A stretch of DNA of 64,000 nucleotides from Mycolicibacter icosiumassiliensis (GTDB lineage Bacteria; Actinomycetota; Actinomycetes; Mycobacteriales; Mycobacteriaceae), in assembly GCF_900078685.2 (NCBI RefSeq), contig NZ_LT546166.1, positions 2,405,673-2,469,672 of the forward strand. The letters are read 5' to 3'. The translations under genes and the position numbers were made by a program. Each line of letters starts with the position of its first letter. The first letter of the stretch is position 1. This document shows, piece after piece, positions 44,623 through 53,175 of this stretch. The notes below the pieces were generated by a model. The model made no database searches, was not told the origin of the DNA, and saw only the letters and a program-made list of their open reading frames with translations.

Positions 44623-45699
44623 ATGCCCAGTCAGTCCCCGTCGCGCGCCGCTACACACCGCACCGCTGCCGCCGGCGCCGCGCTGCTGACTGCCGGACTG
44701 CTGGCGGTGCATCCCGCGGCCGTACAGCTGCCCGCGGTCCAGTTCGCCGATATTCTGCTGGCCGCTCAAGACATCGTCATGGACATCGTGCGGCACGCCG
44801 AGGACGCCCCGCCGGGCAACGAGCGGGTTACCTTCTCGCCGAACTTTCCCGGCGCTGGAATCAGTGCTAAAGGGGAGCAGGAAGCGCTCGACACCGCGCA
44901 CAAACTCTTCGATGAGATCGGCCTGGGCAAGGTCGCCGGGATCTTCTCCGGACCCGACACCGACTCGCAGCAGACTGCCTTTCCGTTCGCCGATCTCATG
45001 GGGATCTCTCACAGTGACATCGGAATCTTGAACGGGCTGACCGAGGTCGACGGCGGCCTCTATTCCGACCTGCCCAACCTCAGCCCGGCCGGGATCCTCT
45101 ACGCCCTGTCCAGCGCACTGTGGACGCTGGCGCTGCCGTCGGTGCTGCCCATCCCGGGCGCGCTGGACTACAACGGCCTGATCGTGCTCGACAAGTACAA
45201 CGAAGCGATCGACGCGGTGTACAACCACGCGTTGGACAACCCGATCATCGGCGACAACGGCCAGATCAACGAGGCGGTGTTCAGCAGCTCGGCGGTCACG
45301 ATGATCTGGGTGATGAACACCGTCAAGAATCCCGACATCGAGGTACTGCTCAAGGGCTTGTTCGACATCTCTTCGACCGGTGTGCCGCAGCCGCTGCCCA
45401 ACGCCGGAATCGTCGAGCTCACCGGCAACCCCCAGGACGGCTGGACGCTGGTCAACTGGGCCGGCCAGCCCGTTTCGACCGACATGGGACTGCTGGGCGA
45501 CGGATTCCTGCTCTGGCGCGATCTAGTCTTGCCGCCGCAGCTAGCTTCTTACGATGTCTGGGAAGCGATCCTGTCCGGGGACAGCACCGCGATCGGCACC
45601 GCGTTGCTCGACGGCGTCGAGAACATCGCCACGTCGCTCGAGCAGGTTCCGCTGCAGGCCTACAACATCATCGAGGACATCTTCACCGGGCATTGGTGA
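44623..45699 (+). CDS. secreted histidine-phosphatase-like protein, active site degenerate
   Basis: This 358-residue exported protein has a signal peptide (about residues 10-35). A histidine phosphatase-like domain follows, beginning MDIVRHAEDAPPG, with SGPDTDSQQTAF where the family has its second Arg motif. The position where the second catalytic His (SHG-type) is expected reads FSSSAVTMIWVMN, with no His. It may therefore be inactive or act otherwise. The rest (GALDYNGLIVLDKYNEAIDAVYNH) resembles mycobacterial secreted homologues. ATG 44623 follows GGAAGG; the ATG at 44587 was rejected. Confidence 0.65.
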   Translation: MPSQSPSRAATHRTAAAGAALLTAGLLAVHPAAVQLPAVQFADILLAAQDIVMDIVRHAEDAPPGNERVTFSPNFPGAGISAKGEQEALDTAHKLFDEIGLGKVAGIFSGPDTDSQQTAFPFADLMGISHSDIGILNGLTEVDGGLYSDLPNLSPAGILYALSSALWTLALPSVLPIPGALDYNGLIVLDKYNEAIDAVYNHALDNPIIGDNGQINEAVFSSSAVTMIWVMNTVKNPDIEVLLKGLFDISSTGVPQPLPNAGIVELTGNPQDGWTLVNWAGQPVSTDMGLLGDGFLLWRDLVLPPQLASYDVWEAILSGDSTAIGTALLDGVENIATSLEQVPLQAYNIIEDIFTGHW

Positions 45700-45712
45700 G
45701 CCGGGCCGGCCG

Positions 45713-46120
45713 CTAAGACGACGGCACCAACCGCAGACAAATGCTATTGATGCAGTAGCGCTGGTCGGTCGGGGTGGGGTAGCCCTCGCCGGTGAATACG
45801 TGGCCCAGATGGCTGTGGCAGGACGCGCACAGCACCTCGGTGCGCCGCATCCCCAGCGAGTCATCCGAGCGCAGGATCACCGCGTCGGAGTCGGCCGGGT
45901 CGAAGAACGACGGCCACCCGCAGTGTGAGGGGAATTTCTCGGTGCTGCGGAACAATTCGGCGCCGCACGCCCGGCACTCATAGACACCTTCGGTGGTGGT
46001 GTCGGTGTACTCGCCGACGTTCGGCGGCTCGGTGCCGGCGCGGCGCAGCACCGCGAACTCTTCGGGGGTCAGTTTCGCGCGCCACTCGTCGTCGGTGAGC
46101 GACACCTTGGGAGAGGTCAT
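45713..46120 (-). CDS. msrB: peptide methionine-(R)-S-oxide reductase MsrB
   Basis: MsrB repairs methionine-R-sulfoxide in proteins. The 135-residue protein has two zinc CxxC pairs (CRACGAELF, CASCHSHLG), the HCGWPSF segment, GHVFTGEGYPTPTDQRYC with catalytic Cys, and ends INSICLRLVP. Its start overlaps the aftC stop (ATGA), so it is coupled to aftC. It corresponds to Rv2674. Confidence 0.96.
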   Translation of the reverse strand: MTSPKVSLTDDEWRAKLTPEEFAVLRRAGTEPPNVGEYTDTTTEGVYECRACGAELFRSTEKFPSHCGWPSFFDPADSDAVILRSDDSLGMRRTEVLCASCHSHLGHVFTGEGYPTPTDQRYCINSICLRLVPSS

Positions 46121-47412
46121 GCTTCCACGGTAGCTTTCGCGGGCCCGGCCGCCAGCCACGCCGGATCGATCCCGTCATCGAGGCGGCCCTGCTCCCTGGC
46201 GTCCAGGTAGCGGTAACACAGCACGGTGCAGATCACGATCAGCAGTAGCGACCAGCCGTAGGTGATCTTGAGGTAGTCCAGCGGCCGTCCGACATTCATC
46301 CAGCGGAAGATCAGCCACTTGTCCAGGGTCATGAACCCGTAGACCCCGAGCCAGGCCGGCCAGTTGCGCAGCACCGAGTTCGGCAGCGCCACGGTCATCA
46401 GGAACGGGAACAGCACGATCGAGTAGTAGCCCTGCCCCAGCGAGAGCACCAGGAACGACGTGGTCAGCAGCACACCCGAGGAGGTCAGCATCCAGAACCG
46501 GGGGTCGCGGGTTCGGTAGTAGCGGTAGAGCAACCACAGGCTGACGGCGGCCAACACGGTGAACAGCACCCGCAGGAACAGGATCAGCCCGGAGGGCAGC
46601 CCGAAGAACACGCCGTTGCCCAGGATTGAGGAGTTGAAGTAGTCGCGGGTGCCCATGATGTAGGGCACCGTCTGGGTGAAGTAGCTGTTCGGATCGCTGG
46701 CCAGCGGGAACGCCACCACGTTGAACAGGACCGGGACCGCGATCGCCCCGACGAACGGCCGCCACTGCCGGTTCAGCAGCGGTAGCAGCAGCAACGGAAT
46801 CAGGACGGGTTTGACCACGATGGTCAGGCCGATCGCGATGCCGGCCCACCACTGGCGGCTTTCCCTGCCGTCGAGCAGCCAGCGGAAGAACAACACTTCG
46901 GCCAGCAGGATGACACCGTTGATGTTGGTGAACACCAATGTGCTGCTGACGCTTTCGGTGAGGAACATTGCGGCCAGCAGGGCCGGCGCCGCGACCGAAC
47001 TCAGCCCGAATCCGAACATCCGCAGCAGCAGATAGGCCGCGAGCACGATCGCGATCGTGTTGGTGGCGATGAATGTGTACCGCGACAGGGTCTCCGGCAG
47101 GTATCCGAACGGCGACATCAGCAGGGTGCCGCCGGGGGAGTACAGGTAGTGCGGGTCGACGTAGTCGAAGTGCTCGTTGTAGATGTCCAGGCCGTGCCGG
47201 AAGTTCAGCACCGCCCGGTACACCGGTTTGAAGTCATCGGTGATGTTGCCGTTCAGCGGCAGGATGATCGCCCGGTGGATCAACGACATGATGGCCACCG
47301 GCCACAGCACCGAACGCAGTACGGTCGCGGTGCTCGGCGGGGACGTGGGGGGCCGGAACGCGGCCTGTAGGGCGGTGCCCGCCCGGTGCATCAAGGAGTC
47401 GGCTGCCGTCAC
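46117..47412 (-). CDS. aftC: alpha-(1->3)-arabinofuranosyltransferase AftC
   Basis: AftC adds alpha-1,3 arabinofuranose branches to arabinogalactan and lipoarabinomannan from decaprenyl-phosphoarabinose. The 431-residue polytopic protein has about ten membrane helices. The expected acidic motif sits in the first extracellular loop (NGNITDDFKPVYRAVLNFRHG). The neighbouring FDYVDPHYLYSPGGTLLMSPFGYLPE is typical of this GT family. The start is GTG 47412. It lies in the ribD-Rv2672-aftC-msrB operon order. Confidence 0.9.
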   Translation of the reverse strand: MTAADSLMHRAGTALQAAFRPPTSPPSTATVLRSVLWPVAIMSLIHRAIILPLNGNITDDFKPVYRAVLNFRHGLDIYNEHFDYVDPHYLYSPGGTLLMSPFGYLPETLSRYTFIATNTIAIVLAAYLLLRMFGFGLSSVAAPALLAAMFLTESVSSTLVFTNINGVILLAEVLFFRWLLDGRESRQWWAGIAIGLTIVVKPVLIPLLLLPLLNRQWRPFVGAIAVPVLFNVVAFPLASDPNSYFTQTVPYIMGTRDYFNSSILGNGVFFGLPSGLILFLRVLFTVLAAVSLWLLYRYYRTRDPRFWMLTSSGVLLTTSFLVLSLGQGYYSIVLFPFLMTVALPNSVLRNWPAWLGVYGFMTLDKWLIFRWMNVGRPLDYLKITYGWSLLLIVICTVLCYRYLDAREQGRLDDGIDPAWLAAGPAKATVEA

Positions 47413-47460
47413 CAGCGAACCGTACCCCGGACCGGTCTTCGGAGTCTGGATCAGGCTGGG

Positions 47461-49044
47461 TCAGGCCGGGCAGTAGACGTCGGTGTCGGGCAACTTGCCG
47501 CTGTCGAGATAACCGATCAGCGGCGGCAGCGTGCAAGACGAGTACACCGCGGCGCCGTGGCCGATGCCCTGCCACATCACCCGCTTGCTGGCCGACCCGG
47601 CGTTGATGACGGCTGCGGCGGTGGCCGCCACGCCCTCCTCGCCGACGATCGGATCGTTTTGCACTCCCAGCAGCAGCACATCGATCTTGAGTTCCTTCGG
47701 CAGGTCCGGGGCGCTGCTACTGGGCCAGCTCAGGCACTGCGCCATCTCCATCGCGCCGACCGTGCCGAACTGCGGGTACTCCTTGCCCCAGGCGACCACC
47801 AGCTCCCGTACCCGATCTGGCGTAGGCCGATTGAGCGCGTCGGCGCACGAGTTGATGAAGTGGCCGTCGCTGCCGGTGGTGCCCTGGGCCCGGTTGATCA
47901 AGTTGTTCAACAGATTGGCGTCACCGGAACTGGCCGAGGCCAGTGCCTTGGCCAACTCGTTGGTGGTGTTGACGCGATCACCGGTGGGATAGCCCAGGGC
48001 CGTGACGATCGCATTGGTGACCGCGGCCAGTGAGGCGCCGCCCGGACCATGCCCGGAGCGGGCGGAGTCCAGCACCGCGTTGACAGCACCCTTCGGGTCC
48101 GGGCCCAGCGCACAGCCCACCGCGACGCACTGCGCGGCGAACGCCTCGAAGGCTGCCTGCTGGCCCTTGACCCGTTCCTCGGCGGCGGCCTCGGCGGCGA
48201 CGCCGAGCGGGATGGGGGAGTCCAATGCCAGCCGGGCCACCTTCCCCGGATGAGAGCCGGCGTACGCCAGGGCGATCTGAGCGCCGTTGCCGATACCAAC
48301 CAGCGACAGTGCGGGGATGTCCCAGATGCTGCGCAGCCGCTCGAGATCGGTGGCGGCATGGGTGTTGTCGTAGGAGGACTCGCCCGGCGAGATGGCGTCG
48401 GTGCAGTCGGTGGTGGCTTCCATCGTGACCGTGCCCAGGCTGGCCACCGGGTCGTCGCCGGGGGCGAACTGCGCCTGATTCCACATTTCGTCACGCTGGC
48501 TGCGATCGCGGCAGTCCACCGGGCTCGACATTCCGATGCCGCGCCGGTCCACGGCGACGATCGGGTGGCTCTTGAGCACGTCCGCGCCGGCCCGCGCCAG
48601 CCAGACCGGCAGCTGCAGCGACGACGGCAGATCCCAGCCGGTGGTGAACACCACGGGGCCGGCGTCGCCCGGGGTCTGCACGGACCGGGCCCGTACCACC
48701 CCGATGCTGATCGACCCGGAGCCGCCGCCGAGTGGGTCGACGTCCGCGTCGTAGCTGGCGCAGTCCAGTCGCACGCCGGGTGTGGCGGGCACCGCGGCGT
48801 CGCCGAAGACCCGGGCGGTGCACTCATGCCACGGCAGGTCGTTCTTGGGCACCTCCACCGGCGGCGGTCCGGCCTTGTCCGAGGTGGACTCGGGCTGCCC
48901 CTGGGCTCCGGCGCCGGAGTTGGTTGCGAAACGCGGGTTGGCGGCCAGCCCGGGCGCGCAACCGGCCAGCAGGGGCGCGGACCCGGCCAGGACGGCAGCA
49001 GCCGTCATTACCGCGATCCGGGCGAACCTCGAATAGCTGGTCAT
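47461..49044 (-). CDS. secreted alpha/beta-hydrolase-like lipoprotein lacking the nucleophile Ser
   Basis: This 527-residue lipoprotein has a signal with lipobox LLAGC at about residues 28-32. It has the tripeptidyl-aminopeptidase-like fold (DWLPSSL-type strand VVFTTGWDLPSSLQLPVW, VAVDRRGIGMSSPV, C-terminal GIGHGAAVYSSC with the His, and GVQNDPIVG with the Asp). At the nucleophile elbow, where GYSYG is usual, the sequence is GIGNG, so the Ser is missing. Rv2672, its positional orthologue, is annotated as a secreted protease; activity here is doubtful. ATG 49044 was chosen for the signal peptide. Confidence 0.82.
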   Translation of the reverse strand: MTSYSRFARIAVMTAAAVLAGSAPLLAGCAPGLAANPRFATNSGAGAQGQPESTSDKAGPPPVEVPKNDLPWHECTARVFGDAAVPATPGVRLDCASYDADVDPLGGGSGSISIGVVRARSVQTPGDAGPVVFTTGWDLPSSLQLPVWLARAGADVLKSHPIVAVDRRGIGMSSPVDCRDRSQRDEMWNQAQFAPGDDPVASLGTVTMEATTDCTDAISPGESSYDNTHAATDLERLRSIWDIPALSLVGIGNGAQIALAYAGSHPGKVARLALDSPIPLGVAAEAAAEERVKGQQAAFEAFAAQCVAVGCALGPDPKGAVNAVLDSARSGHGPGGASLAAVTNAIVTALGYPTGDRVNTTNELAKALASASSGDANLLNNLINRAQGTTGSDGHFINSCADALNRPTPDRVRELVVAWGKEYPQFGTVGAMEMAQCLSWPSSSAPDLPKELKIDVLLLGVQNDPIVGEEGVAATAAAVINAGSASKRVMWQGIGHGAAVYSSCTLPPLIGYLDSGKLPDTDVYCPA

Positions 49045-49054
49045 GCCTGTCACC

Positions 49055-49837
49055 TTATAGGCGCTCGCTTTTGACGTAGCGGCCGTAGAGGTAGCCGGAT
49101 TCGTCGGAGAGCAGATGCGCACAGCGCATCGGCGTCGTCAGCTCGCCCGGGCCGGTGGCGATGCGCCGGGCCAGGCCCCCCACCAGATACGGGGCCACGG
49201 TCAGGCACAGCTCGTCGAGCAGTTCGCGTTCGATGATCGATCCCAGCAGGGTCGGTCCGCCTTCGGTAAGGACCCGGAACTGCTCGCGCTGCGCCAAGGC
49301 CGCCAGCAACACGGCCTCGTCGACTCGGCCGGGTTCGTCGCCCGAGCAGTCCAGGACTTCGGCGTACCCGGCCAGTCGCCGCCGGGTGTCGTCGGCGGCC
49401 GCGGAGCAGGTCAACACCAATGGCGTCAGCTCGGTGTCGTTGAACACCCGCAGGTCTCGGTCCAGTTGCCCGGACTGGGTCACGATCGCCAGCCGGGGTA
49501 CTTCGGACTGTCCGCGGTCGCGGCGGCCCTGGCGTTGCGCAACACCGAGCCGCGCCCCGCCGTAATTCTCGACTCGGACCGTGCCCGCACCCACCAGCAC
49601 AACGTCAGCAAGCGACCGCAGCAGCATGAACAGGGATCGATCGCCGGGCCCGGCCAACCCGCCGGAGGTGCCGGCCACCGTCGCGCCGCCGTCGATGCTG
49701 CCGATGAAATTGGCCCGCACCCACACGCGTGGCTCGTCGGTTTCGGGATAGGCGTACAGCCGGCCCAGTTCGGCGTCGTCAACCGGTGCCGTGGAGCCCA
49801 GCAGGGTGAATCCCGGGTCTGCGCTGAGGTCGGACAT
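49055..49837 (-). CDS. ribD: RibD C-terminal/DHFR-like reductase (Rv2671 type)
   Basis: This 260-residue pyrimidine reductase-like protein has WVRANFIGSIDGGATVAGTSGG at the N-terminus, DVVLVGAGTVRVENYGGARL, and FRVLTEGGPTLLGSIIERELLDEL for NADPH binding. The M. tuberculosis orthologue Rv2671 is reported to act as a dihydrofolate reductase analogue linked to para-aminosalicylate resistance; the symbol follows usual annotation. There is no deaminase domain. It opens the operon continuing through aftC and msrB. Confidence 0.85.
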   Translation of the reverse strand: MSDLSADPGFTLLGSTAPVDDAELGRLYAYPETDEPRVWVRANFIGSIDGGATVAGTSGGLAGPGDRSLFMLLRSLADVVLVGAGTVRVENYGGARLGVAQRQGRRDRGQSEVPRLAIVTQSGQLDRDLRVFNDTELTPLVLTCSAAADDTRRRLAGYAEVLDCSGDEPGRVDEAVLLAALAQREQFRVLTEGGPTLLGSIIERELLDELCLTVAPYLVGGLARRIATGPGELTTPMRCAHLLSDESGYLYGRYVKSERL

Positions 49838-49871
49838 GGCCTCGATTGCACCATGTGACTACAGTTCGTGC

Positions 49872-50915
49872 GTGCCCAATCCAGCCGCCGAGTCGATCGA
49901 CCACCTGGTGGACCGGCATCCGGCGGTCTCCCCGGAACGGTTGATCGCACAGCTCAAGCCACCGCCGACGTTCACTGGCGCCAGCTTCGCCAGTTACCGG
50001 CCAGACCCGGCGCAACCCAGCCAGGCCGCCGCCGTGACCGCGTGCACCGCGTTCTGTGCGCAGGCGGTGGCCCGCCGCGCCGGGCGGCGCAAGCTGTTCG
50101 GCAAGCGCGAGGTGTTGCCGGGCGTGGGCATTTACCTCGACGGCGGTTTCGGTGTCGGCAAGACGCACCTGCTGGCCTCGGTCTACTACGCGATCACCGA
50201 CACCGCGGCCGCTGAGCAACATCGCACGGCGTTTGCGACGTTCATGGAGCTGACCCAGCTGGCCGGGGTGTTCGGTTTCACCGAGTGCATCGAACTGCTC
50301 GGCGGCTACACCGTGGTCTGCATCGACGAGTTCGAGCTCGACGATCCGGGTAACACCACCTTGGTGTCGCGGCTGTTGTCCGAACTGGTGGCGCGCGGGG
50401 TCTCTATTGCCGCGACCTCGAACACGTTGCCTGAGCAGCTCGGCGAAGGCCGTTTCGCTGTTCAGGACTTTCTGCGCGAGATCAGTGCGCTGGCAAGCAT
50501 TTTCACCCCGGTACGCGTTGACGGACCGGACTATCGGCACCGGGATCTGCCACCGGCGCCCGAACCGCCCTCAGCGCAGCAGGTCACGCAGCGCGCAGCG
50601 GCACAGCCTGGGGCGACACTGGACGACTTCGACGGGCTGTGTGTCCACCTGGCCACCATGCATCCGTCGCGCTACCTGACTCTGATCGAGGGCGTCACCG
50701 GGGTGTACCTCACTGGCGCGCACCCCATCGAGGATCAGAATGTGGCGCTGCGGTTGGTCGCCCTTACCGACCGCCTGTATGACGCGGGCATCCCGGTGGT
50801 GGCTTCCGGCACCAAACTCGACCAAATCTTCAGCGCCGAGATGCTGGCCGGCGGCTACCGCAAGAAGTACCTGCGGGCCACCTCGCGATTGCTCGCGCTG
50901 AGCAGCGGGAGTTAG
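49872..50915 (+). CDS. AFG1/ZapE-type AAA ATPase
   Basis: This 347-residue P-loop ATPase of the ZapE/AFG1 family has Walker A YLDGGFGVGKTHLL, Walker B VVCIDEFELDD, sensor region SIAATSNTLPEQLGEGRF and the C-terminal GYRKKYLRATSRL. In E. coli ZapE acts at the divisome under stress; the role here is inferred. GTG 49872 was chosen; an ATG at 49836 adds 12 residues and overlaps the ribD start. The stop lies in a repeat element. Confidence 0.85.
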   Translation: MPNPAAESIDHLVDRHPAVSPERLIAQLKPPPTFTGASFASYRPDPAQPSQAAAVTACTAFCAQAVARRAGRRKLFGKREVLPGVGIYLDGGFGVGKTHLLASVYYAITDTAAAEQHRTAFATFMELTQLAGVFGFTECIELLGGYTVVCIDEFELDDPGNTTLVSRLLSELVARGVSIAATSNTLPEQLGEGRFAVQDFLREISALASIFTPVRVDGPDYRHRDLPPAPEPPSAQQVTQRAAAQPGATLDDFDGLCVHLATMHPSRYLTLIEGVTGVYLTGAHPIEDQNVALRLVALTDRLYDAGIPVVASGTKLDQIFSAEMLAGGYRKKYLRATSRLLALSSGS

Positions 50916-50975
50916 CTGGCTGCTCGACGAAGGAGAGCCGAAGCTGGACCACCGCATCAAACCCGGGAGTTAGCT
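50906..50975. repeat. stop-codon-associated interspersed repeat (locus 2)
   Basis: CGGGAGTTAGCT occurs at 50906-50917 and again at 50964-50975, flanking one unit with a 58-bp period. The interior contains GAGAGCCGAAGCTGGACC, the same core as the tandem repeats at 21.1 kb. The flanking duplication matches the local gene end (codons GGG AGT TAG), not the duplication seen at the other locus (GGC GGT TAG). This is what a target duplication would look like. Confidence 0.8.
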
Positions 50976-51514
50976 CACAGATTCCATTGCGCCAGGCGCA
51001 GGCCGGTGTTGCGCGACAGCATTACCACGTGGGTGACCAAGCCGCGGTAGACATCCCAGTAGACGCCGCCGTCGACGGTGGAGCCGGCGGGAGCGTTGGT
51101 CAGCAGCGCGTCCAGGGTGGTGGGGTCGTCGGTGTGCTTGGCCACGTAAGCGTCGCCGCCGGGTGTGACGCCGTCGAAGGTGACCGAGGCCGCCATGATG
51201 TAGGGGTTGGGCACCGAGATCGGGTGAACGGTCACGTTCGCCCGCCACGGACCGCCCTGGTTACGCCAGCGCGGCGTCCCGTTCGCGCCCCAGCCCGGCG
51301 GGATCTCGCTGGGCACCACGTCGTGCACGGTGACATCGGCGACGATCGGGCCGAACGCCTCGTCTTGGTACTGGATGCGCAGCGTGTCGCCGAGGCGCCC
51401 AATCGGCGCTTCCGCGGTGGTGGTCGGCGTGGCGTTCCCGGCGGCCGGCGCTACCAGGGCTGCCAACGCGGTGACAACGGAAGTGATCAGGGCCAGAATC
51501 CAGCGATGCATCAT
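50975..51514 (-). CDS. exported MPT63-like (DUF1942) protein
   Basis: This 179-residue secreted protein has a Sec signal peptide (MMHRWILALITSVVTALAALVAPAAG). A predicted beta-sandwich follows, with IGRLGDTLRIQYQDEAFG, ADVTVHDVVPSEIPPG and VYWDVYRGLVTHVVML. This pattern resembles the MPT63/DUF1942 immunogenic protein family. Position next to the ZapE-type and clpC2 genes suggests it is the Rv2668 orthologue. Its TGA stop abuts the repeat element. Confidence 0.7.
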   Translation of the reverse strand: MMHRWILALITSVVTALAALVAPAAGNATPTTTAEAPIGRLGDTLRIQYQDEAFGPIVADVTVHDVVPSEIPPGWGANGTPRWRNQGGPWRANVTVHPISVPNPYIMAASVTFDGVTPGGDAYVAKHTDDPTTLDALLTNAPAGSTVDGGVYWDVYRGLVTHVVMLSRNTGLRLAQWNL

Positions 51515-51608
51515 GTCCTCTTCGTTTGCTTCTGGGCATGATGGCACATCGGGATCGCGGGCGCAGCAGCCTTGGCCCGGTAGTTTTGCAGATCGGTGGT
51601 TTCGCCGC

Positions 51609-52355
51609 TCAGTTTGTGGTTTCCGAGCCGGGGGATGCCGGGTTTGCGGTGATCGCCTCCAGCGCTCGAGCCAGATCGGCTTCGGCGCGCGCCCGGTCCA
51701 CTCCGGCGCGGTGCAGCGGGCCGGTGCCATCCTCGGCTTCCAGCAGCGCCAACAGCAGGTGCTCGGTGCCGATGTAGTTGTGGCCGAGGCGAAGTGCGGT
51801 GCGGAAGGTCAACTCCAGCGCTTTGCGGGCCGGGCCGTTGAACGGGATCAGTGCGGGCGGTTCGGTGTCGCCCGGCTCAAGGGTGATGGCGGCCGCAATG
51901 GCTTGCGGGTCGATCTGCTGGGCGGTGAGCAATGCGGTGGCCAGCGCGCCGGGATCGTGCAGGAGTCCCAGGACCAGATGATCGGGGGTGATCTCGGCGT
52001 TGCGTGCCCGGTGGGCGGCGTTCTGGGCCGCCACCACGGCACTGCGTGCCCGCGGGGTGAAGCGGGCGAAGCCCTGCTCCGGATCGAGTGTGGCGGCCTC
52101 CGGACGCGGGACGAACTTTTTCTGCGCCGCCTGTTTGGTGACGCCCATGCACTTGCCGATATCGGTCCACGAAGCTCCTGATCGGCGTGCCTGGTCGACG
52201 AAATGCCCGATCAGATGGTCGGCGACCTCGCCCAGATGCTCGGCGGCCAGTACGGCGTCGGTCAACCGTTCCAGGGGGTTGTCGTGCACACCGGTGATGG
52301 CGTTGATCAGGTCGTCGAGACGGACGGACTGCGTGAGCGGAGTGGGATCGACCAT
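51609..52355 (-). CDS. clpC2: ClpC2, Clp-N-domain protein with HTH
   Basis: This 248-residue protein has no AAA domains. It has an N-terminal helix-turn-helix region (SGASWTDIGKCMGVTKQAAQKKF, about residues 60-82) and a C-terminal pair of Clp-N repeats (FTPRARSAVVAAQNAAHRARNAEITPDHLVLGLL; GPARKALELTFRTALRLGHNYIGTEHLLLALLE). It is known in M. tuberculosis (Rv2667) as a decoy that binds ClpC1-targeting cyclic peptides. The HTH and the paired palindromes just upstream suggest it represses its own promoter. Confidence 0.92.
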   Translation of the reverse strand: MVDPTPLTQSVRLDDLINAITGVHDNPLERLTDAVLAAEHLGEVADHLIGHFVDQARRSGASWTDIGKCMGVTKQAAQKKFVPRPEAATLDPEQGFARFTPRARSAVVAAQNAAHRARNAEITPDHLVLGLLHDPGALATALLTAQQIDPQAIAAAITLEPGDTEPPALIPFNGPARKALELTFRTALRLGHNYIGTEHLLLALLEAEDGTGPLHRAGVDRARAEADLARALEAITANPASPGSETTN

Positions 52356-52358
52356 GCC

Positions 52359-52404
52359 GTCAACTCTAGGTTGACGATGGCGGCATCGTCAACCGTTAGT
52401 TGAC
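52359..52404 (-). promoter_or_regulatory. paired operators over the clpC2 promoter
   Basis: Two 17-bp inverted repeats, GTCAAC-N5-GTTGAC, lie at 52359-52375 and 52388-52404 with 29 bases between centres, close to three helical turns. The facing halves make a perfect 11-bp inverted repeat (GGTTGACGATG / CATCGTCAACC). On the minus strand TTGACG (complement of 52387-52392) and TAGAGT (52363-52368) give a promoter with an 18-base spacer. Its start would fall at or just before the clpC2 ATG, so the transcript may be leaderless. Confidence 0.72.
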
Positions 52405-52986
52405 GTTGGGGGGTGGGGTGGCGCGACTGGGGGAGGCGAACAGCCATTCCCCGAAGCCTTCGGCGAACCCGGATGACGGGGCGTACCTGACTTTCGTCGG
52501 GGTGACGCCGTCAGGCAGGGCGAAGACCACGCAACCGGTCGCGGACTGACCGGGGGCGATGTGGAACATGCCGGAGTCGAAGTTCGTGCACTCGTCGACA
52601 TCGTTGAGATCCGGCGCGTAGCGCTGCCCGTTGGAGCCGAAGGCCCAGACGTTGGTGTTGACGTCGCCGTTCATGGTCGAGGTGCCCGGGTTGGTGATGG
52701 TGAACTGCGTCGCGATATAGGTGACGCCCGGATCGCCGGGGCCGGGCGTGACGGTCGCGGGGTTGATCACCTTCTCCAAGGTGACGGTCACAGTGCTGCC
52801 GTCGACTCGGGTGAGGGTCAGGGCGTCACCGGTGTGCCCGGCGGGTTTTGGGGTTGGCGTGCCCGACTCGCCGGATGCGGCGGCCGCGGGTGGGCCGCTC
52901 GTCGGGGCGGTGTGGTTCGAACATGCCGCCGACATCGCGGAGGCTGCCAGTGCGAACACCGACAGGGCGACGATGGGTCGATTCAT
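52396..52986 (-). CDS. DUF4352-like lipoprotein
   Basis: This 196-residue lipoprotein has signal MNRPIVALSVFALAASAMSAAC with the lipid-acceptor Cys at residue 22 and a Pro/Ala/Thr-rich linker. A predicted immunoglobulin-like domain follows (GVTYIATQFTITNPGTSTMNGDVNTNVWAFGSNGQRYAP, FHIAPGQSATGCVVFALPDG). This DUF4352-type fold occurs in surface proteins. Function is unknown. Its TAA stop overlaps the distal clpC2 operator, so the two genes are separated only by the operator region. Confidence 0.8.
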   Translation of the reverse strand: MNRPIVALSVFALAASAMSAACSNHTAPTSGPPAAAASGESGTPTPKPAGHTGDALTLTRVDGSTVTVTLEKVINPATVTPGPGDPGVTYIATQFTITNPGTSTMNGDVNTNVWAFGSNGQRYAPDLNDVDECTNFDSGMFHIAPGQSATGCVVFALPDGVTPTKVRYAPSSGFAEGFGEWLFASPSRATPPPNVN

Positions 52987-53175
52987 GGGGCCACCTTTCG
53001 CAATTCCCGCGTCGTGCATTGCTACCGATTGTGGTGCCTACCAGTTGGTGGCGTCGGCCCGCCCCAGGATTACTGGTGATCTCCGCAAATGCGGCTTTGC
53101 CAAGGGTGATCTTCGTTATAACTGATCGGTAGGCGCAGCTAACAAAGCCGCGCACCGTCCGCAAAGGGGTAGACC

